A stretch of 64,000 bases of DNA. It comes from Nemertoderma westbladi. Lineage: Eukaryota > Xenacoelomorpha > Nemertodermatida > Nemertodermatidae. The notes beneath the pieces are model-generated. The model did no database searches, had not been told where the DNA came from, and saw nothing but the letters and a program-made list of their open reading frames with translations. The translations under genes and the position numbers were made by a program. This document shows, piece by piece, positions 47,400 through 59,084 of the stretch; within the stretch, counting starts at the first letter, position 1; every line of letters starts with the position of its first letter. The stretch lies in NCBI GenBank assembly GCA_032718475.1, contig JAUCBJ010006869.1:56332-120331 (forward strand). The letters are read 5' to 3'.

Positions 47400-48740
47400 A
47401 TAGGCAAGGGTTCAAACACAAATATAAATATGTAGGTAAAATGAGTTTATTTTAGGAAAAGTACATTGCACTCGAATAGCATATAAATATAGTAACTTTT
47501 AACTCGTATATAGTAAATATATAGATATAAATTTCAAACTTGCTTTTTTCGGCTGGTGCCAAATTTTGGTGCCAGCACGAAATTTTGAAATATGTCAATT
47601 TTGTAAATTGATTGTTTGAATCTGTTGTTTGCGCAATAGCGGTTATTTGGGGGTTCTGGTTGCAATGGAATGCATACGAGAAGCACCACGCGTATCAAAC
47701 TTGTATTTTTCGACGCTGTGTGCAAAATTTGATGCCAGCACGAAATTTTGAAAATCCTTTCAATGGTTAAATTGCTTGTGACAACTTATTTCTCACGTTT
47801 TAGAGGTTTATGGCGGTTCAATGGAATAAATAATTATTCAACTAGACATCTCAAACTTGCATTTTTCGGAAGTGGGTGCAAAATTTGGTGCTAGCACTAA
47901 ATTTTGAAATCCATCAAATATATAAAATAATTGTTTCTAGCGTTATACGTTATATACGTTATACGTTATTGTGAGGGTTCTGTATTTTTCGCCGGTGGCT
48001 GAAAATTGTTGTGCCAGAACCAAATTTTTTAAAATAAGCAAATTTATAAATAGATAGTATCACGTTGTTTCTTGCGTTATACGGGTTTATGAGGGTTCTG
48101 AATCAGATAGAATCAATAAAAACAGCAATGGAAATCTCAAAATTGTACTTTTTGGTGCTGGGTAAGAAATTTGTTGCTAGCACTAGAATTTGCCATATTA
48201 CGCCAAAAAATACGAGTAGCAATGATATCGCAAATTCAAAATGTATTCCTTTAGAATCAGCGCCCCAGAAAACCTGAAAATGTGCATTTATAGCATCTTA
48301 TAAGTGATTTAAAAATTTTGTGTTCAAACTAAAAAGTGCTGGTTACTTGTTTATTTCATTTTTTGCCTGTAGAGGATTAAAACAGCCATGTATAGTAATC
48401 AGATCATTTTTAAACATTTTGCAATGGATTTTGCGCCTAAGATATCCTGTATTGAAAAACAATTCACTAAAAATTTGAACTTTCAAAATTTATGAAAATT
48501 GTTCACTACTTGTAATTTTTGTGCTGCCACATAACAACACCAGTACATTTTTTTGAAATTTTCTTTTTCGGTCGGATGCAGACTTGAGAAATCTACGTGC
48601 AAACAATCGTATAGAACAATCGTAATCAGACGTTTTAGCTAAAATTAGTAGATTTGAGTGGGGGGGGGGGGGGGGGGGCTCAATATGACCCCCCCCCCTC
48701 CCCCCCTCCCGGTATTTGTACAACATTTTATAGCCCGGTA
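47400..48740 (-). repeat. Dispersed repeat, inverted copy of 31.0-32.3 kb, with tandem modules
   Basis: Between 47540 and 48230 a degenerate module of about 140-190 bp recurs at least five times, each with TTTTTCGG, then a GGTGC-type word, AAATTTTGGTGC and CTAGCAC/CCAGCACNAAATTTTG. The right end mirrors 31040-31110: poly-G (48660-48678, 19 bases), CTCAATATGACC and C-rich, then TACAACATTTTATA. Noncoding. Confidence 0.65.
48660..48678. repeat. Poly-G tract (19)
   Basis: It is followed within 12 bases by a poly-C stretch, so the locus can fold on itself. Confidence 0.9.
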
Positions 48741-48879
48741 CCAAAACGACTGTGATGAATTGGGGAAACGGATAGACACACGTTAACCGTAAAGAACGTA
48801 TAGAACTATAGAACCGTACAGGTTAAGGCCATCGAAAAAAATTTTAATTTCCTGATCTTACATAATTAATATTACAACA

Positions 48880-49455
48880 TTAATGATTGATGAATGATTG
48901 GTGGAAATGGGCTTAGCAGAATTCCTACTCCACCAATTGATGCATTGGCCGAATTTCTTACTACCGAGCTTGTTACTAACGTCCATCCATTTCCAATGTC
49001 ATTGTACTTCATGGCAGTGTCTTCATGACAAATCCGATGTTCTTGGATACAAGATGATGTCGATGTTATATTCCATTGCCAGAGCGACCATGTCACCCTG
49101 TTTGCTTTGAGCTTACAGTGTGCGTGCGTTCATTGTAGCAATCTTTAGTATCTTTTTACATTTAAACTGGTTGGTTCTTCTTTCTTCTCTGTATTCTGTT
49201 CCAGTAGCCAATTTTTCGACTCCAGCCTGTTGTACCAATGAGGGACGCAGTCCGTGTTAATCCGGGCAACGGGAAATTTCTCCTGGAGGTTTCCCATATT
49301 CATAACTTTCAGTTGTGGGAGTAAACCGCTTTTGGTCGCAACTCCTACAAGGCAAGGGCGTCTTCGGAGTTGGCCGCCGTTGCGTTGATTACCTTCCCTA
49401 TATCCTTCTTCATTATATAAATAAATTGGAGATCTCATTTTTTCTATTTCTGAAC
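48880..49455 (-). mobile_element. LINE fragment F (5' region and AP-endonuclease start)
   Basis: The minus strand reads RRRPCLVGVATKSG..., then ILKIATMNARTL, then DMVALAMEYNIDII and, after a one-base shift, CIQEHRICHEDTAMKYND, GNGWTLVTSSVVRNSANASI and GGVGILLSP. ATMNaRTL...., D.I.IQEHR and ..GVGILLS are the opening motifs of the apurinic endonuclease domain of LINEs (the Glu of QEHR is catalytic). The fragment stops before the later motifs. It fits the N-terminal part missing from copies A and B, but no overlap proves they are the same family. Confidence 0.7.
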
Positions 49456-49774
49456 AAAACCATAATATTACATTCCTCATTATATGAATAGCTATAATCC
49501 TTGTCGACTGAAATACAAGTAATGATAAAATTCTCGCGATCTGCCTGCACCTTTGTCGAAAATGATTATTCAAATTCTAATAATTATAATGGTGATTGTG
49601 TTGTAACTTAGTTTATAATAAACATGATCTGCTAACCTTTTTCATTCTATACTAGAGTTTCTTTTGACACTTTTGACACATGTTCGAGCTGTATATGTTT
49701 ACCCTTTTGAAATGTAAATACTGATCAATGTAGTGTGGAACTGATCAAATCACAGAAGGCTGATTCCCTGATGA

Positions 49775-49782
49775 CTCTCATT
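49775..49782. repeat. Target-site duplication CTCTCATT, left
   Basis: Identical to 50965-50972 and adjacent to the TIR. Confidence 0.75.
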
Positions 49783-50964
49783 GGTGTTCGGACACTTCCC
49801 CCCCGGACACTCCCCCCCCGGACAGTTCCCCCCCGCTCAAGTAGGACACTTCCCCCCCGGACACTTCCCCCCCAGACACTTCCCCTCCGCGGACACTTCC
49901 CCCCCCCCCCCCCGACTGTTCTTAACATCGCACATTCGTATTTTTCATTTTGTAAAGTAAACGGACCGCTTGTATCCAGATAAGTTGTATCCAATTTTCC
50001 TTTCGTAGCTCAGAAAGTGATCTTTTGCATCCCGATTTTACATTTTATATCCAAGTTTTATTTATGGGTTTTATCAATGCAATTACATCGTATTGTTTGC
50101 TAATCTTTAAACAATTAATTATATTAGATGACCCATAAATTCCATCCCCGGAATGATATACTGTGTTTATTAACTATAGAATTATAATAATTAATTGTTT
50201 TAATTATAGGTATTATTATGTAATAGTCTTCTTCAAATTGTAGCAGATGGGGATGAATATTATTGTTGCAATCAAAATTATACCTCTCCAGGGTAAAATC
50301 GACATGCGTCGACCTGTATTCTGTGTTCAGCATTACATATTGATATACATATTACTACTATACATACTATATAGATATTATACACACTATATATTAAATT
50401 TCCTGGTTACTTGCAATATTTTTAATAGGATTTTGTTGAATTATATAATATTGTAGTAATTTATATATTAAATTGGTTAACATTCAATACAGCTCCTACT
50501 TTAGGCTTAGTCAATTTATTATCTGATGATACAAACATGAATTAATTATTTCAAAGTGGTCTTAAGTCTTAAACCACGGGCACTCAGGGAAGTGCCGGGG
50601 TCTGGGGGCGATAACCCCCAAGAAAAGAAGCGGGGGTTTGGGGCGGCAGCTCCCAATTAAAATAAATTAAAAGAATTAAAGGAATTAAAAGAAAAACAAA
50701 CAAAATTTGACTATAAAAATGTTTCTTTTATAATTTTGAAAAACTTGTCTAGATACAACTTGTCCTGTAACCATCTTTAACTTTTGTTTGTTGCTTTGAT
50801 GCACTCAGATTAATTTTAACACTTTAACTAGGGGGGAAGTGTCCGGGGGGCAAGTGTCCGGGGGGGGAAGTGTCCGGGGGGGAAGTGTCCGGGGGGAAGT
50901 GTCCTACTTGGGCGGGGGGGAAGTGTCCGGGGGGGAAGTGTCCGGGGGGAAGTGTCCTAGATCC
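49783..50964. mobile_element. Non-autonomous TIR element with GGACACTTCCCC-type ends, 8-bp duplication
   Basis: Ends are long imperfect inverted repeats of about 130 bp, each a string of GGACACTTCCCCCCC (left) or GGGGGAAGTGTCC (right) units with a shared interruption: CTCAAGTAGGACACTT at the left and AAGTGTCCTACTTGGG at the right. The outer bases match as GG-5N-GGACACTTCCCC. A perfect CTCTCATT duplication flanks it. The interior (about 920 bp) is AT-rich and noncoding. The 8-bp duplication would fit hAT, P or Merlin-like elements; the termini match none I know well. Confidence 0.7.
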
Positions 50965-50972
50965 CTCTCATT
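50965..50972. repeat. Target-site duplication CTCTCATT, right
   Basis: This is the partner of 49775-49782. Confidence 0.75.
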
Positions 50973-51596
50973 ACCCTAGACAAAAATAAATTACTGCCGA
51001 ACACTGTTTCTTATTTCCTGTGTGTGATATGTTATAAACCAACCAACACTAATGATCTGAATTATTTTGTAAATAGAGCATCGCAGTACATCAGTACAGT
51101 ACACCGCATATACATATTATACAGATAAGTAAAAATAGGATTGTTGCTTTTCAAATATTAACAAAAGCTGCACCAATTTCGCTTTGTGAATTAATATATT
51201 TTTAAACTTATTTGTTATTATCAGCTCAGCTTCTAATACTTGATTATCTAATAATTTATACATATAGTCAGTACGTCTCTACATCTCAAATAATGTCGCA
51301 ATATACTGCAATTAATATGGCTATGTTGATGTTCATCGGGTTATGGATTTTGACAGGTTTGTGAAAAATGAGTGTAATTATTATTAAATTAATTTCTATT
51401 ATTATATTTTGAATCAGTCAGTTTGGGATGGGTTGACGAATTTAATATTTAAACGGCAACATTTTCCACATCTATCTATATATCTATCTATGGTCGGCTT
51501 TGAATCTGCACATTTAGATGTTTTGCTTCTTAATAAAAATATTTTGCCACCAACATACAATACTCAATTGGCTAGCCCAATGTAGCGCGCATTAAA
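50973..51596. other. Unannotated AT-rich interval
   Basis: It contains a short TATCTATCTATC run near 51473-51490. No gene was recognised. Confidence 0.3.
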
Positions 51597-51965
51597 AATG
51601 TTATTCCGGCTTATCAACAAAGTTATACCGCCACACCTTTAAGATGCGTCTCGAGTAAGTCATGGGCTGTCCATCATGCTTATTTTCTCAATGTGGGTGC
51701 CAATGGACTAGATTGTGCACAAGCAGGTCATCACAGCGTAAATAATTGTCCTGCCAAGCGGAGGCTATTCTGGTTCTGTTCAAGAGTCAAGCCATGGGAG
51801 ACTAATTATATAGTGTCTGGCTGGGGATTTCCTCGAATTTTGGAGCCTGTAGATAGAGTTACCATCAATCCATCATCATTATGATAATCTAAGGACATGC
51901 GTATGGCATAGTCAACCACAATTATGAACAAGAATGGTGCAAATGTGTGTTACCCAGGAGGACAC
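51597..51965 (-). mobile_element. LINE fragment E, internally deleted
   Basis: The minus strand matches LINE copies A and B in two pieces. 51600-51700 corresponds to the 3' end (AATAAGCATGATGGACAGCC, then ATGACTTACTCGAGACGCAT). 51790-51965 corresponds to the motif-B to YLTDLDF interval (the family words GTTGACTATG and GACATGCG are visible in complement). More than half of the RT lies deleted between them. Confidence 0.65.
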
Positions 51966-52689
51966 CACATAACAATTCGAATGGATCTGTGCCCCCATCT
52001 CATATCACTTATAGATTGATAATGAATTATTACACGAATAATTACTAAAGTTATTATTGAACTGAGTGTAAATTGTAAAAATGTAATATAGTATTATCAA
52101 GTGTCATCCAATTATCTAACACTGGTACTGTATCATAATTACCAATGTTTCAGTTTTATAATAACAAATTCGAGGCACGTATTTACCAGTGTAGACAGCT
52201 ATGAACCCAACAAATAATTGGGTGAAAATTAATTCCACATTTTGAAGAAGAACTTTGAATTATTTGTCTCATTTACAGTACGGTATTTTTAACAACTTAA
52301 GCACACGCTAACAATTTTAAGTTCGTATGTTCCATTGGAACTTTATAATTATTAATCTCCTCTACACGTACCGGTATAACTACCCAAGCACGAACAGGCA
52401 CGAACGGAATTTTTTTTGTTTGAAGCTGTGATAATTATCGGATAATATTATTGCTGCAATATGTGCTCAACTTATAATTGGACTTTCGCCACAGTAAATC
52501 ATGTATAAGTTATGTTTCGAGAAAATGATTTTCACCCGGCTAAATATTCTGGTTCACTTTTTTTCTACTTCTCTGATTCACTTTTAATTATCACTAAGAT
52601 ATTGCATATATAAATTATCATCTATGTAGCACATTTACTCAATACTTAACATTTAAAATATAGGGCCTAGTCGTTGTGATGAGTTCTGC
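51966..52689. other. Unannotated AT-rich interval
   Basis: No coding or mobile-element signal was recognised. Confidence 0.3.
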
Positions 52690-52832
52690 CAAAAGTGTCA
52701 CCTGAAACCGGAAGTCATGCACCTGTCACCGGAAGTCATGCATGTGTCACCGAAAGTCATGCATCTGTCACCGGAAGTCTTGCATCTGTCACCGGAAGTC
52801 ATGCATCTGTCACCGCAAGTCATGCATCCCTT
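52690..52832. repeat. 21-bp minisatellite (CACCGGAAGTCATGCATCTGT)
   Basis: Seven units of 21 bp with point differences. Being a multiple of 3, it gives a short repetitive ORF on the plus strand that is not a gene. It lies where the 3' tail of the adjacent minus-strand retroelement fragment would end. The unit in the title is built on CACCGGAAGTCATGCATCTG. Confidence 0.9.
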
Positions 52833-53240
52833 ATCCGCTTGAGTCCGCCTCGGCATTTGCGAGTCGTACTGAGGTCTAGCCGAGCTCGTGGATAGACCGC
52901 CTTCGAGACAAACGGGACCCCGCAGGCATATCAGTGCTGCTCAAAGCAGAGAGAAACTCTGCTGCCTGCGGATCTACGTCACACACTTGGAGTAAGCCAC
53001 TTCCCGGTTCATAGCTAGTAGGATTGCGAGACGCTTAAAGAACTACACCGAGGTGGGTGAAAGTCCCCCAAATGATGACATGATTAAAGGTGTGTGTGGC
53101 CACTCGACCTCTCGATTTCGTTCCTCGTGATGAAGGTGAGAACCCTCTAGAGTACGGGCCATGTTGGTCGGGGCTAGCGGGTTGAACTTAGAGATATCCA
53201 GAAACTGCGACGACCAGTCGCGCCTCCTGGTCTACGGTTC
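52833..53240 (-). other. GC-rich structured region, possible 3' UTR of retroelement fragment
   Basis: This is clearly richer in G+C than its surroundings and lies directly downstream (minus strand) of the endonuclease-like fragment. It contains a strong nested hairpin at 52920-52971: CCGCAGGCA pairs with TGCCTGCGG, and inside it GCAGAG pairs with CTCTGC around AGAAA. A structured 3' UTR recognised by the element's own RT is known for R2-type elements; applying it here is inference. Confidence 0.4.
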
Positions 53241-53249
53241 TCGAATGCC

Positions 53250-53660
53250 TGCTGAATAGCTCCCCAGTAATGTGGTGTAAATGGGTCTCAGTCGAAACAT
53301 TGTGTCCGACCTCGGTGAGGGTTGAAGCGACGTAATCCCGGATCTCGTTATGCCGTATTGACGAAAAACCGCATGTGGGACACGACAGGACATGATTAAC
53401 GGAAAATCGTGTCCCACAGGCTCAACGAGCTGGGAGCAGGCAGGGTAGGCAGCCAACCATAACGGAGGCATAGGGCATCTTTCTTTAGTAATTCTGTTAT
53501 ATTTGTGGAACGTGTGCCCTGTGCCACATGCCACCTTTTTGTACAATATAGGCCTATATGTGTCAGGGATCTTAGAATCGCGTTAAGCCATTGTATAAAT
53601 TTAATTAGAATATTTGGTTGGTGCTGTTTATGCTCTAGATATGTAACTGTTGACACAGTT
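53250..53660 (-). pseudogene. Endonuclease-like C-terminal domain, family 1, second fragment
   Basis: Minus-strand frames read ELLKKDALCLRYGWLPTLPA and then, after a shift, HVLSCPTCGFSSIRHNEIRD followed by YVASTLTEVGHNV. These are the same blocks as in the fragment at 27050-27836 (NHILSCPTGGFPSIRNNEIL, then a ...LTGVSHNM block). The knuckle Cys (CPTCGF) and the RHNEIRD motif are better preserved here. Homology stops before the EP.LQPL block. Two frames are used within 400 bp, so it is non-functional. Confidence 0.6.
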
Positions 53661-55960
53661 AGTTAGAACATTTCTTTACTAGAGCGCCGTCGAAACATAT
53701 CCTAAAAAGTAATTAGTAAACTGCGAACAGAAAGTAATGTAAAGTAAAGTAAATACAAAGCGAATGAGGGCCTCCAGCGGAAGCCTTCCTTGGGTGATTA
53801 GTCCTGGTTCACAATGGGTAAACAGGAAATATATAATAATATAATATAATCCGTATTATATTGTGTATTTGTAAGCCTCGCCCCTATTTTATCGTTACTA
53901 GTACAAAACGTGGTTTTCTGAAAATTATCTAAGTAAAAGTACTTTCGTAAATATTGTAAAATTACTCAAGACATGTTTCATAAAACGATTGTTTGTAAGG
54001 GATTGTTTACTTTGCAATTGCCGCAACGCATAAAATATCACCAGACCGCTAATAAGTTGACAAAATGTATCAAATTCCTAGTATTATATTAATTATTATT
54101 ATATCACCTCGGTCTTTAAATTATTACTGGGGGTATTTAAAGAAACAATTACAGTCACATGACTTCACTTCACAAGGTCTTCGTACGGGTACCATAATTA
54201 GATAGCAATCAATTATAATAAAGTGAGAACATGATAATTAAAATATTGTAATTGAAGACGAGAGAGGATTGGGGGGGGGGGGGGGGGGGTGGGGGAAAGT
54301 TGACGCAAATCCCATCAAGGCGAATTAACAATGTTAATTATCAATTAAAGGAGAGAAGTATGTTACAGTGGCACGTTATTCTAACCAAAACAATACACGA
54401 AAGTCGGTAAAACAGATTACATTTTTATATTTGAGAGTAACCAGCTGTTATTTGCGTCGATTTTTCCCTGGAGAGGGATGTATTTTGATGAGAGAGTAAT
54501 CGGTACGTTCGTATAATAATGTAAATGTTAATTCTTATTATTGCAGAAACTTCTCCGTTGACAAACAATTTCAAGGAAGCAAACGACAGAGCAATAATTG
54601 CTAAATCGAATATTGTAAGTGACCCTGCTATCCATATACTGACATCGTATATAGAGCCTAAAGCCCGTATTTATTTATATATAATTTATCAGTCGGGGGG
54701 GGGGCAAGGCATCTTATCTCTGGTTTATCTGATGCCGGTTGTAAGACCGGCAGACACTACTGTATTCGGAAGTAAAACCCTACAAACACAAATTCTATAT
54801 AAGGTACCGTAGGCTACAGAAGTAAAAATGCACTCTGTCACAAGTTTATACTTGAACGTACATATTATTGCTTCAGATGTTATATATATTTCTAGAATAC
54901 ATACGTTTTAACCAATAAGAATTCAGCATTTACAATAAGTGAATGGGCGTCCGAAGTGAGCCATGTAGTATTGGTAAATGTAAGTTCGTCTGATACATTG
55001 AGGACATTTCGTTTCCGGACGAAAAATATATCGGAATAATGTACGTGTTTGTAAGCAGTAAACAAGAATCAATAGAACAGGTTATAGTTTCTTTTTTGTT
55101 CATAATAAAGGTTGTCTGTTAGTTGGCAGCAGGCGTTGCGTTCACAAGTCTCTAACGGACTGTAACCGCTGGTGAATCCCAATGCCACCCATTTCATTAA
55201 TTATCTTAAAAATACGTATTAATTATGTGTTTGTTGAATAAATAGCTATGGCTTTGAACTGAATCCATGCTAATCATGTCATTTTTTTTAGCATATTCTG
55301 TTGTATAGATTTGCCAAAAGCCTTATATTGTCTCCATAACTTTTTAATTATGAGAAGGCTTATTATTAAATTTGAATACGGACTGAAAACAGAGCCTTCT
55401 GTCACAGACATAGAAGATGTGATATCTTGCAGTAACATTATTTAAATATTCTGGGCTATGTCTGTATTACACTAATTATCGTAATCACTATCATGCATAT
55501 TACACTAATTTAGTGATTTATACATCTTCCAATTCTAAATTAATAAAATAACTCTTAGGCTTCTAGACTGAGGCGATTCAGCCCTGAGAAAATATTATTT
55601 AATTAGGAAATAATTCCAATTCGCGCGCAAACTCAAAACTTGTCAGTTTATTATTCTGATTTAAAATTACATATTCTTATCAACTATTCTACAGTATTGA
55701 TTGGTCTTCTTTCTTTTGTTAGAGTTTTATTAGGTCTTCCTCCTTTGTTTGTTTAAACAACCCGAATCCTACTGAATTTCAATAACTTATAAAGATTATT
55801 AGCTGGGTGCGCGGTAAGGAATTTTATTTATAATATTGAATAATAATTATTATTCAAATATTTACTTATTACAGTAGGCCTACTCTACTACACTTAACGA
55901 AACGAAGCAATTTAGAAGATAACATCCATGACCTACTATTGATATATAGACTATAGATAT
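53661..55960. other. Long unannotated AT-rich interval
   Basis: It contains a 19-base poly-G tract (54271-54289). The ORF at 54525-54812 begins after a T-rich stretch and ATTGCAG but encodes nothing I recognise. No repeats with partners in the window were found. Confidence 0.3.
54271..54289. repeat. Poly-G tract (19)
   Basis: Followed by TGGGGG; flanks are AT-rich and unique. Confidence 0.95.
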
Positions 55961-56000
55961 GCTATAGTAGGTCATGTAAGTAAGTAGTACAGTAGGTCAA

Positions 56001-56335
56001 TAGAATTCTATTAAATCGCATCAGGGATCCCATTGAGAGACTGCTCCGTGGAAATCATAATGGGTTCCGTAAATGTCGTGGGACAATGGAGCCCATTTTG
56101 GCACTTAGAAGGATAATTGAAGAGTTATCAAAAAAGAAAATTTTGTTGGTTGTTTTCTTTGTTGACTTCTTCAAGGCCTTTGATTCAGTCTCCCGCTCAC
56201 GTATGTTCAGCATACTTTCATTATATGGGATTCCTGATGAAATTATTGCAGCAATCAGATCAGTATACGATGGTTCGACAACATTTGTGTCTACTGTTGA
56301 CGGTGACACTGAACTATTTGAAAGTTATTGGGCGT
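56001..56335 (+). pseudogene. LINE reverse transcriptase, N-terminal part (copy B)
   Basis: The reading includes MEPILALRRIIEELSKKK and motif A FVDFFKAFDSVSR, then YGIPDEIIAAI and STVDGDTELF. A frameshift follows immediately before motif B, at the same place as in copy A but caused by different bases (TTTGAAAGTTATTGGGC against TTTAAGTGTTTGGGGC). Confidence 0.75.
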
Positions 56336-57044
56336 CCTCCAGGGAGACACACCTGCACCATTCTTGTTCATAATTGTGGGTGACTATGTTCTACGCATGT
56401 CCTTAGATCATCATAATGATGATGGGGTGATGATAACTCCACCTACTGGCTCCAGAAGTCGAGGAAATCCTTCCAAGTACCTAACTGATCTAGACTTTGC
56501 TGATGACTTAGGGATACTCTCAGAATCACTAGAGGGAGCCCAACGGCTCCTCAGCTCATTAGAACATGCTGCTTCTAGTGTTGGTCTTTTTATTAACTCC
56601 AGAAAGACCAAAATTTTAACAGTTAACTTTGAAAGTCCTCAGCAAGTCTCTGATCGGATGAGCATAAGCTCAAAGGATGGTATGCTTGAGCATGTGGACG
56701 ACTTCTGTTTCCTGGGATCATGGATCCGGAAGTCAGATGAGGACCTTCGAATACGTAAGGGAAAAGCATGGACAGCCTTGAATAGGCTTTCCAAGATTTG
56801 GAAGTCACCGAGAATTAATCAGAAACTTAAGGTCCGATTATTTAGAGCAGCAGTAGTTCCAGTACTCCTCTATGGGAGCCCATGCTGGGCTCTAACTGCT
56901 GAGGACACCAAATCTCTGGATGGCACATTCACAAGAATGCTACGTCGGGTTCCTTGTGTCAAGTACAATGCACACATCTCCAACCAGGCACTATATAACA
57001 TTGGAGGTGTCTCATTGGTTCCCCCAAGCTTGACACTACTGTAG
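56328..57044 (+). pseudogene. LINE reverse transcriptase, C-terminal part (copy B), intact FADD
   Basis: A 238-codon open frame: GVLQGDTPAPFLFIIVGDYV (motif B), DLDFADDLGILSESLEGAQR (catalytic FADD intact, Asp codon 56502-56504), KTKILTVNFESPQQV, DDFCFLGSWI, then the C-terminal block ALTAEDTKSLDGTFTRMLRR and SNQALYNIGGVSLVPPSL. An early stop at 57042-57044 cuts the last 90 or so codons present in copy A. It is a better guide to the family than copy A, but without motif A in frame it is not functional. Confidence 0.8.
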
Positions 57045-57344
57045 AACAAATTCGCCTCCGTTTTGCAGGACATTGCTTTTGCCGTGAGGACCAGCCAGTG
57101 CATAATCTTGTACTTTGGCAGCCTCATGGAGTGAATAAGCATGGTGGACACGGACAGCCCATGACTTTCTTGAGACGCATCCTAAAGGACACTGGCCTTG
57201 AAGATGCGGATGATCTAGCAAATGTCATGGGTAATAGGGAGTTGTAGCGGCGCAATTTTGTCGACAAGCCGGCACAGCATTTTTAAAATTGCAGCTGCAA
57301 TGCAGCTTGCCGATCCTAGTAGTAGTAGTAGTAGTAGGTCATGT

Positions 57345-57900
57345 AACATATTTTTACCGAAATTATATTACTCTATGGGTACTGTACAACAACTATTCAT
57401 ACTTACTCGTCCTCAATATTCATATAATAGTGATAGATAGATAGGCCTATCCATTAGTGAACCTTCTTCCACTGACTGACTATATTAATTAGTTACACAT
57501 TACCTTTAAGCCAAAGTCTCACGCAGCTTCCTACTGCTTCTTCTGTACAATAATTTAGTATAATGGACAATAATTTGTCCATTGTTAAAACTTTAGGAAA
57601 GTGCTTGATCACTCTAATCTGGTACCGGTATGTAGGCCTAACTAGAAAATGGACCCCTTGGTATGTACAGGTGCACAGTGCACACCTGCCACGATAATTA
57701 TCTCAAACCATAAAGGTTTTTAATTTTTTCAATATATGAATGTGATTATGCATTATGAATTATTATACGATATGTGAATAATATATGAATATATATTAGA
57801 TGTCATTGAAGGGCTAATTTTTTGTATTAAATTTGTACATATAGTACAATTAATTATTAAACTATAAGCCTCTGTATTCCCCGCCAGTTGTAATCCTACA
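57345..57900. other. Unannotated AT-rich interval
   Basis: It contains an imperfect palindrome CAGGTGCACAGTGCACACCTG near 57669. No coding signal. Confidence 0.35.
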
Positions 57901-57905
57901 ATCAG
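57901..57905. repeat. Target-site duplication ATCAG, left
   Basis: Identical to 59085-59089, adjacent to the LTR. Confidence 0.9.
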
Positions 57906-59084
57906 TGTAAAGGCTTTTGCGGAATTAGCCGGTTATTTTCCCCGTAAAGTACTCTGTAGTTGGTTTAACAGGCATAAAAGGCCGTGTCCTTACTGTACTG
58001 GTGTTTTAGAGGACATAAAAGCCATTCTTCTGTATGTGTACTTTAGCGGACATAATTAGCAATTCTATGACGCAATACGCCAGATCCTCTTGAAACAGTG
58101 TAGCTACCATGACGACGGCTAACAGCTGATGCTGTACACGTGGAGCTTTTTCTTTGTTCTCTGTTCCTTCTTTGTTCGGTCGACCAATCAGAGCGTTTTT
58201 TGCCTCTGCGTTAGAGATTGTATATAGAAACTCGTGGAGTTGAGTCAGTATGTGATTTTGTCCACAGCCTAGAACACCGGCTTTGGAACCTCCGTGTTTC
58301 AGTCTTTAGCCCAACATTAGTAGGCTTAATTATAGAACGTATATCTGTTATCTTAACTAATCATACCATAACTCACTCACTTAACGAACTAATCATATTG
58401 TCAACTACAAACACCGCATTTTTACTGCTATTTACTGTCGGTTATTCATTATATTTGTTGATGGAATATTATATTTGGAATACTGATAAATAATCAGACA
58501 CCCCAATCTTCTTGATATACTAAAGGTTAGAGAGACCGGTTACATATAACGATTGCGACTTACATTAAGTGGTTTGAAGTGAATCTAATGCTATTTCATA
58601 GGCCCTACATGTATTGTCTGTTGTTCTCTTTATATGTAACTAAAATTAATGAAGGTCGGCAGATTGGTGTGCAGCATTGTGCAGTATTGTGTATGATTGT
58701 GACTGATAACAAAGCATCTCCTAAAGAATGCGCCATATACGTGAATCTATAGCCATCCCGTTGTGTTTAGTTTAAGTCATAACTCTGTTTACATATTTAG
58801 AGCGCCACGTCCTAAAGGAACTGTTAATATTTCCCGAAAGTGAATAATATTTGTCAGAGATTATATATTACGATCAGTCGAATAATACAGTAGGCCTACC
58901 CCGCAATACGGTTAGGCTTCCGAATCCAGTCTCCCGGGTATATCCAGCGGGTGAATGATCGCGCATAGACTGGCTTCGGCTAATGTAGTGTATCAAATAC
59001 TTGTCATAGGCTAAAGACGATCTATCATCTAAAAGACATCCCAATTTGGCAGGTTAAACTGCTAAAGGTCTGAAAGCGCGAACA
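57906..59084 (+). mobile_element. Solo LTR, BEL/Pao-type, plus strand
   Basis: A 1179-bp unit beginning TGTAAAGGCTTTTGCGG and ending GCGCGAACA, flanked by ATCAG on both sides. It is homologous throughout to the minus-strand LTR 3941-5112. Shared landmarks include GACCAATCAGAGCG, AGAGACCGGTTACATATA and AGCGCCACGTCCTAAAGGAA. No internal retroelement sequence is present on either side, so the element was lost by LTR-LTR recombination. The 91-codon ORF at 58218-58493 lies inside the LTR and has no counterpart of the same length in the other copy. Confidence 0.92.

Larger units (their letters stand above)
56001..57337 (+). mobile_element. LINE copy B, 5'-truncated, (TAG)n tail
   Basis: About 95 percent similar by eye to LINE copy A from 28762 to its end, with the same (TAG)n tail (57317-57337). 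TAGTAGGTCATGTAA occurs just before the element (55965-55979) and at its 3' end (57332-57346), a likely target duplication, with about 21 extra bases between the left duplicate and the first homologous base. 5' truncation within RT is usual for LINEs. Confidence 0.85.

Noticed and set aside
52695-52895. Repetitive ORF with TGSHASV units
   Set aside because: Translation of the 21-bp minisatellite.
54525-54812. Possible host exon after ATTGCAG
   Set aside because: No known domain, short, and contains a run of Gly codons from a G-tract; insufficient support.
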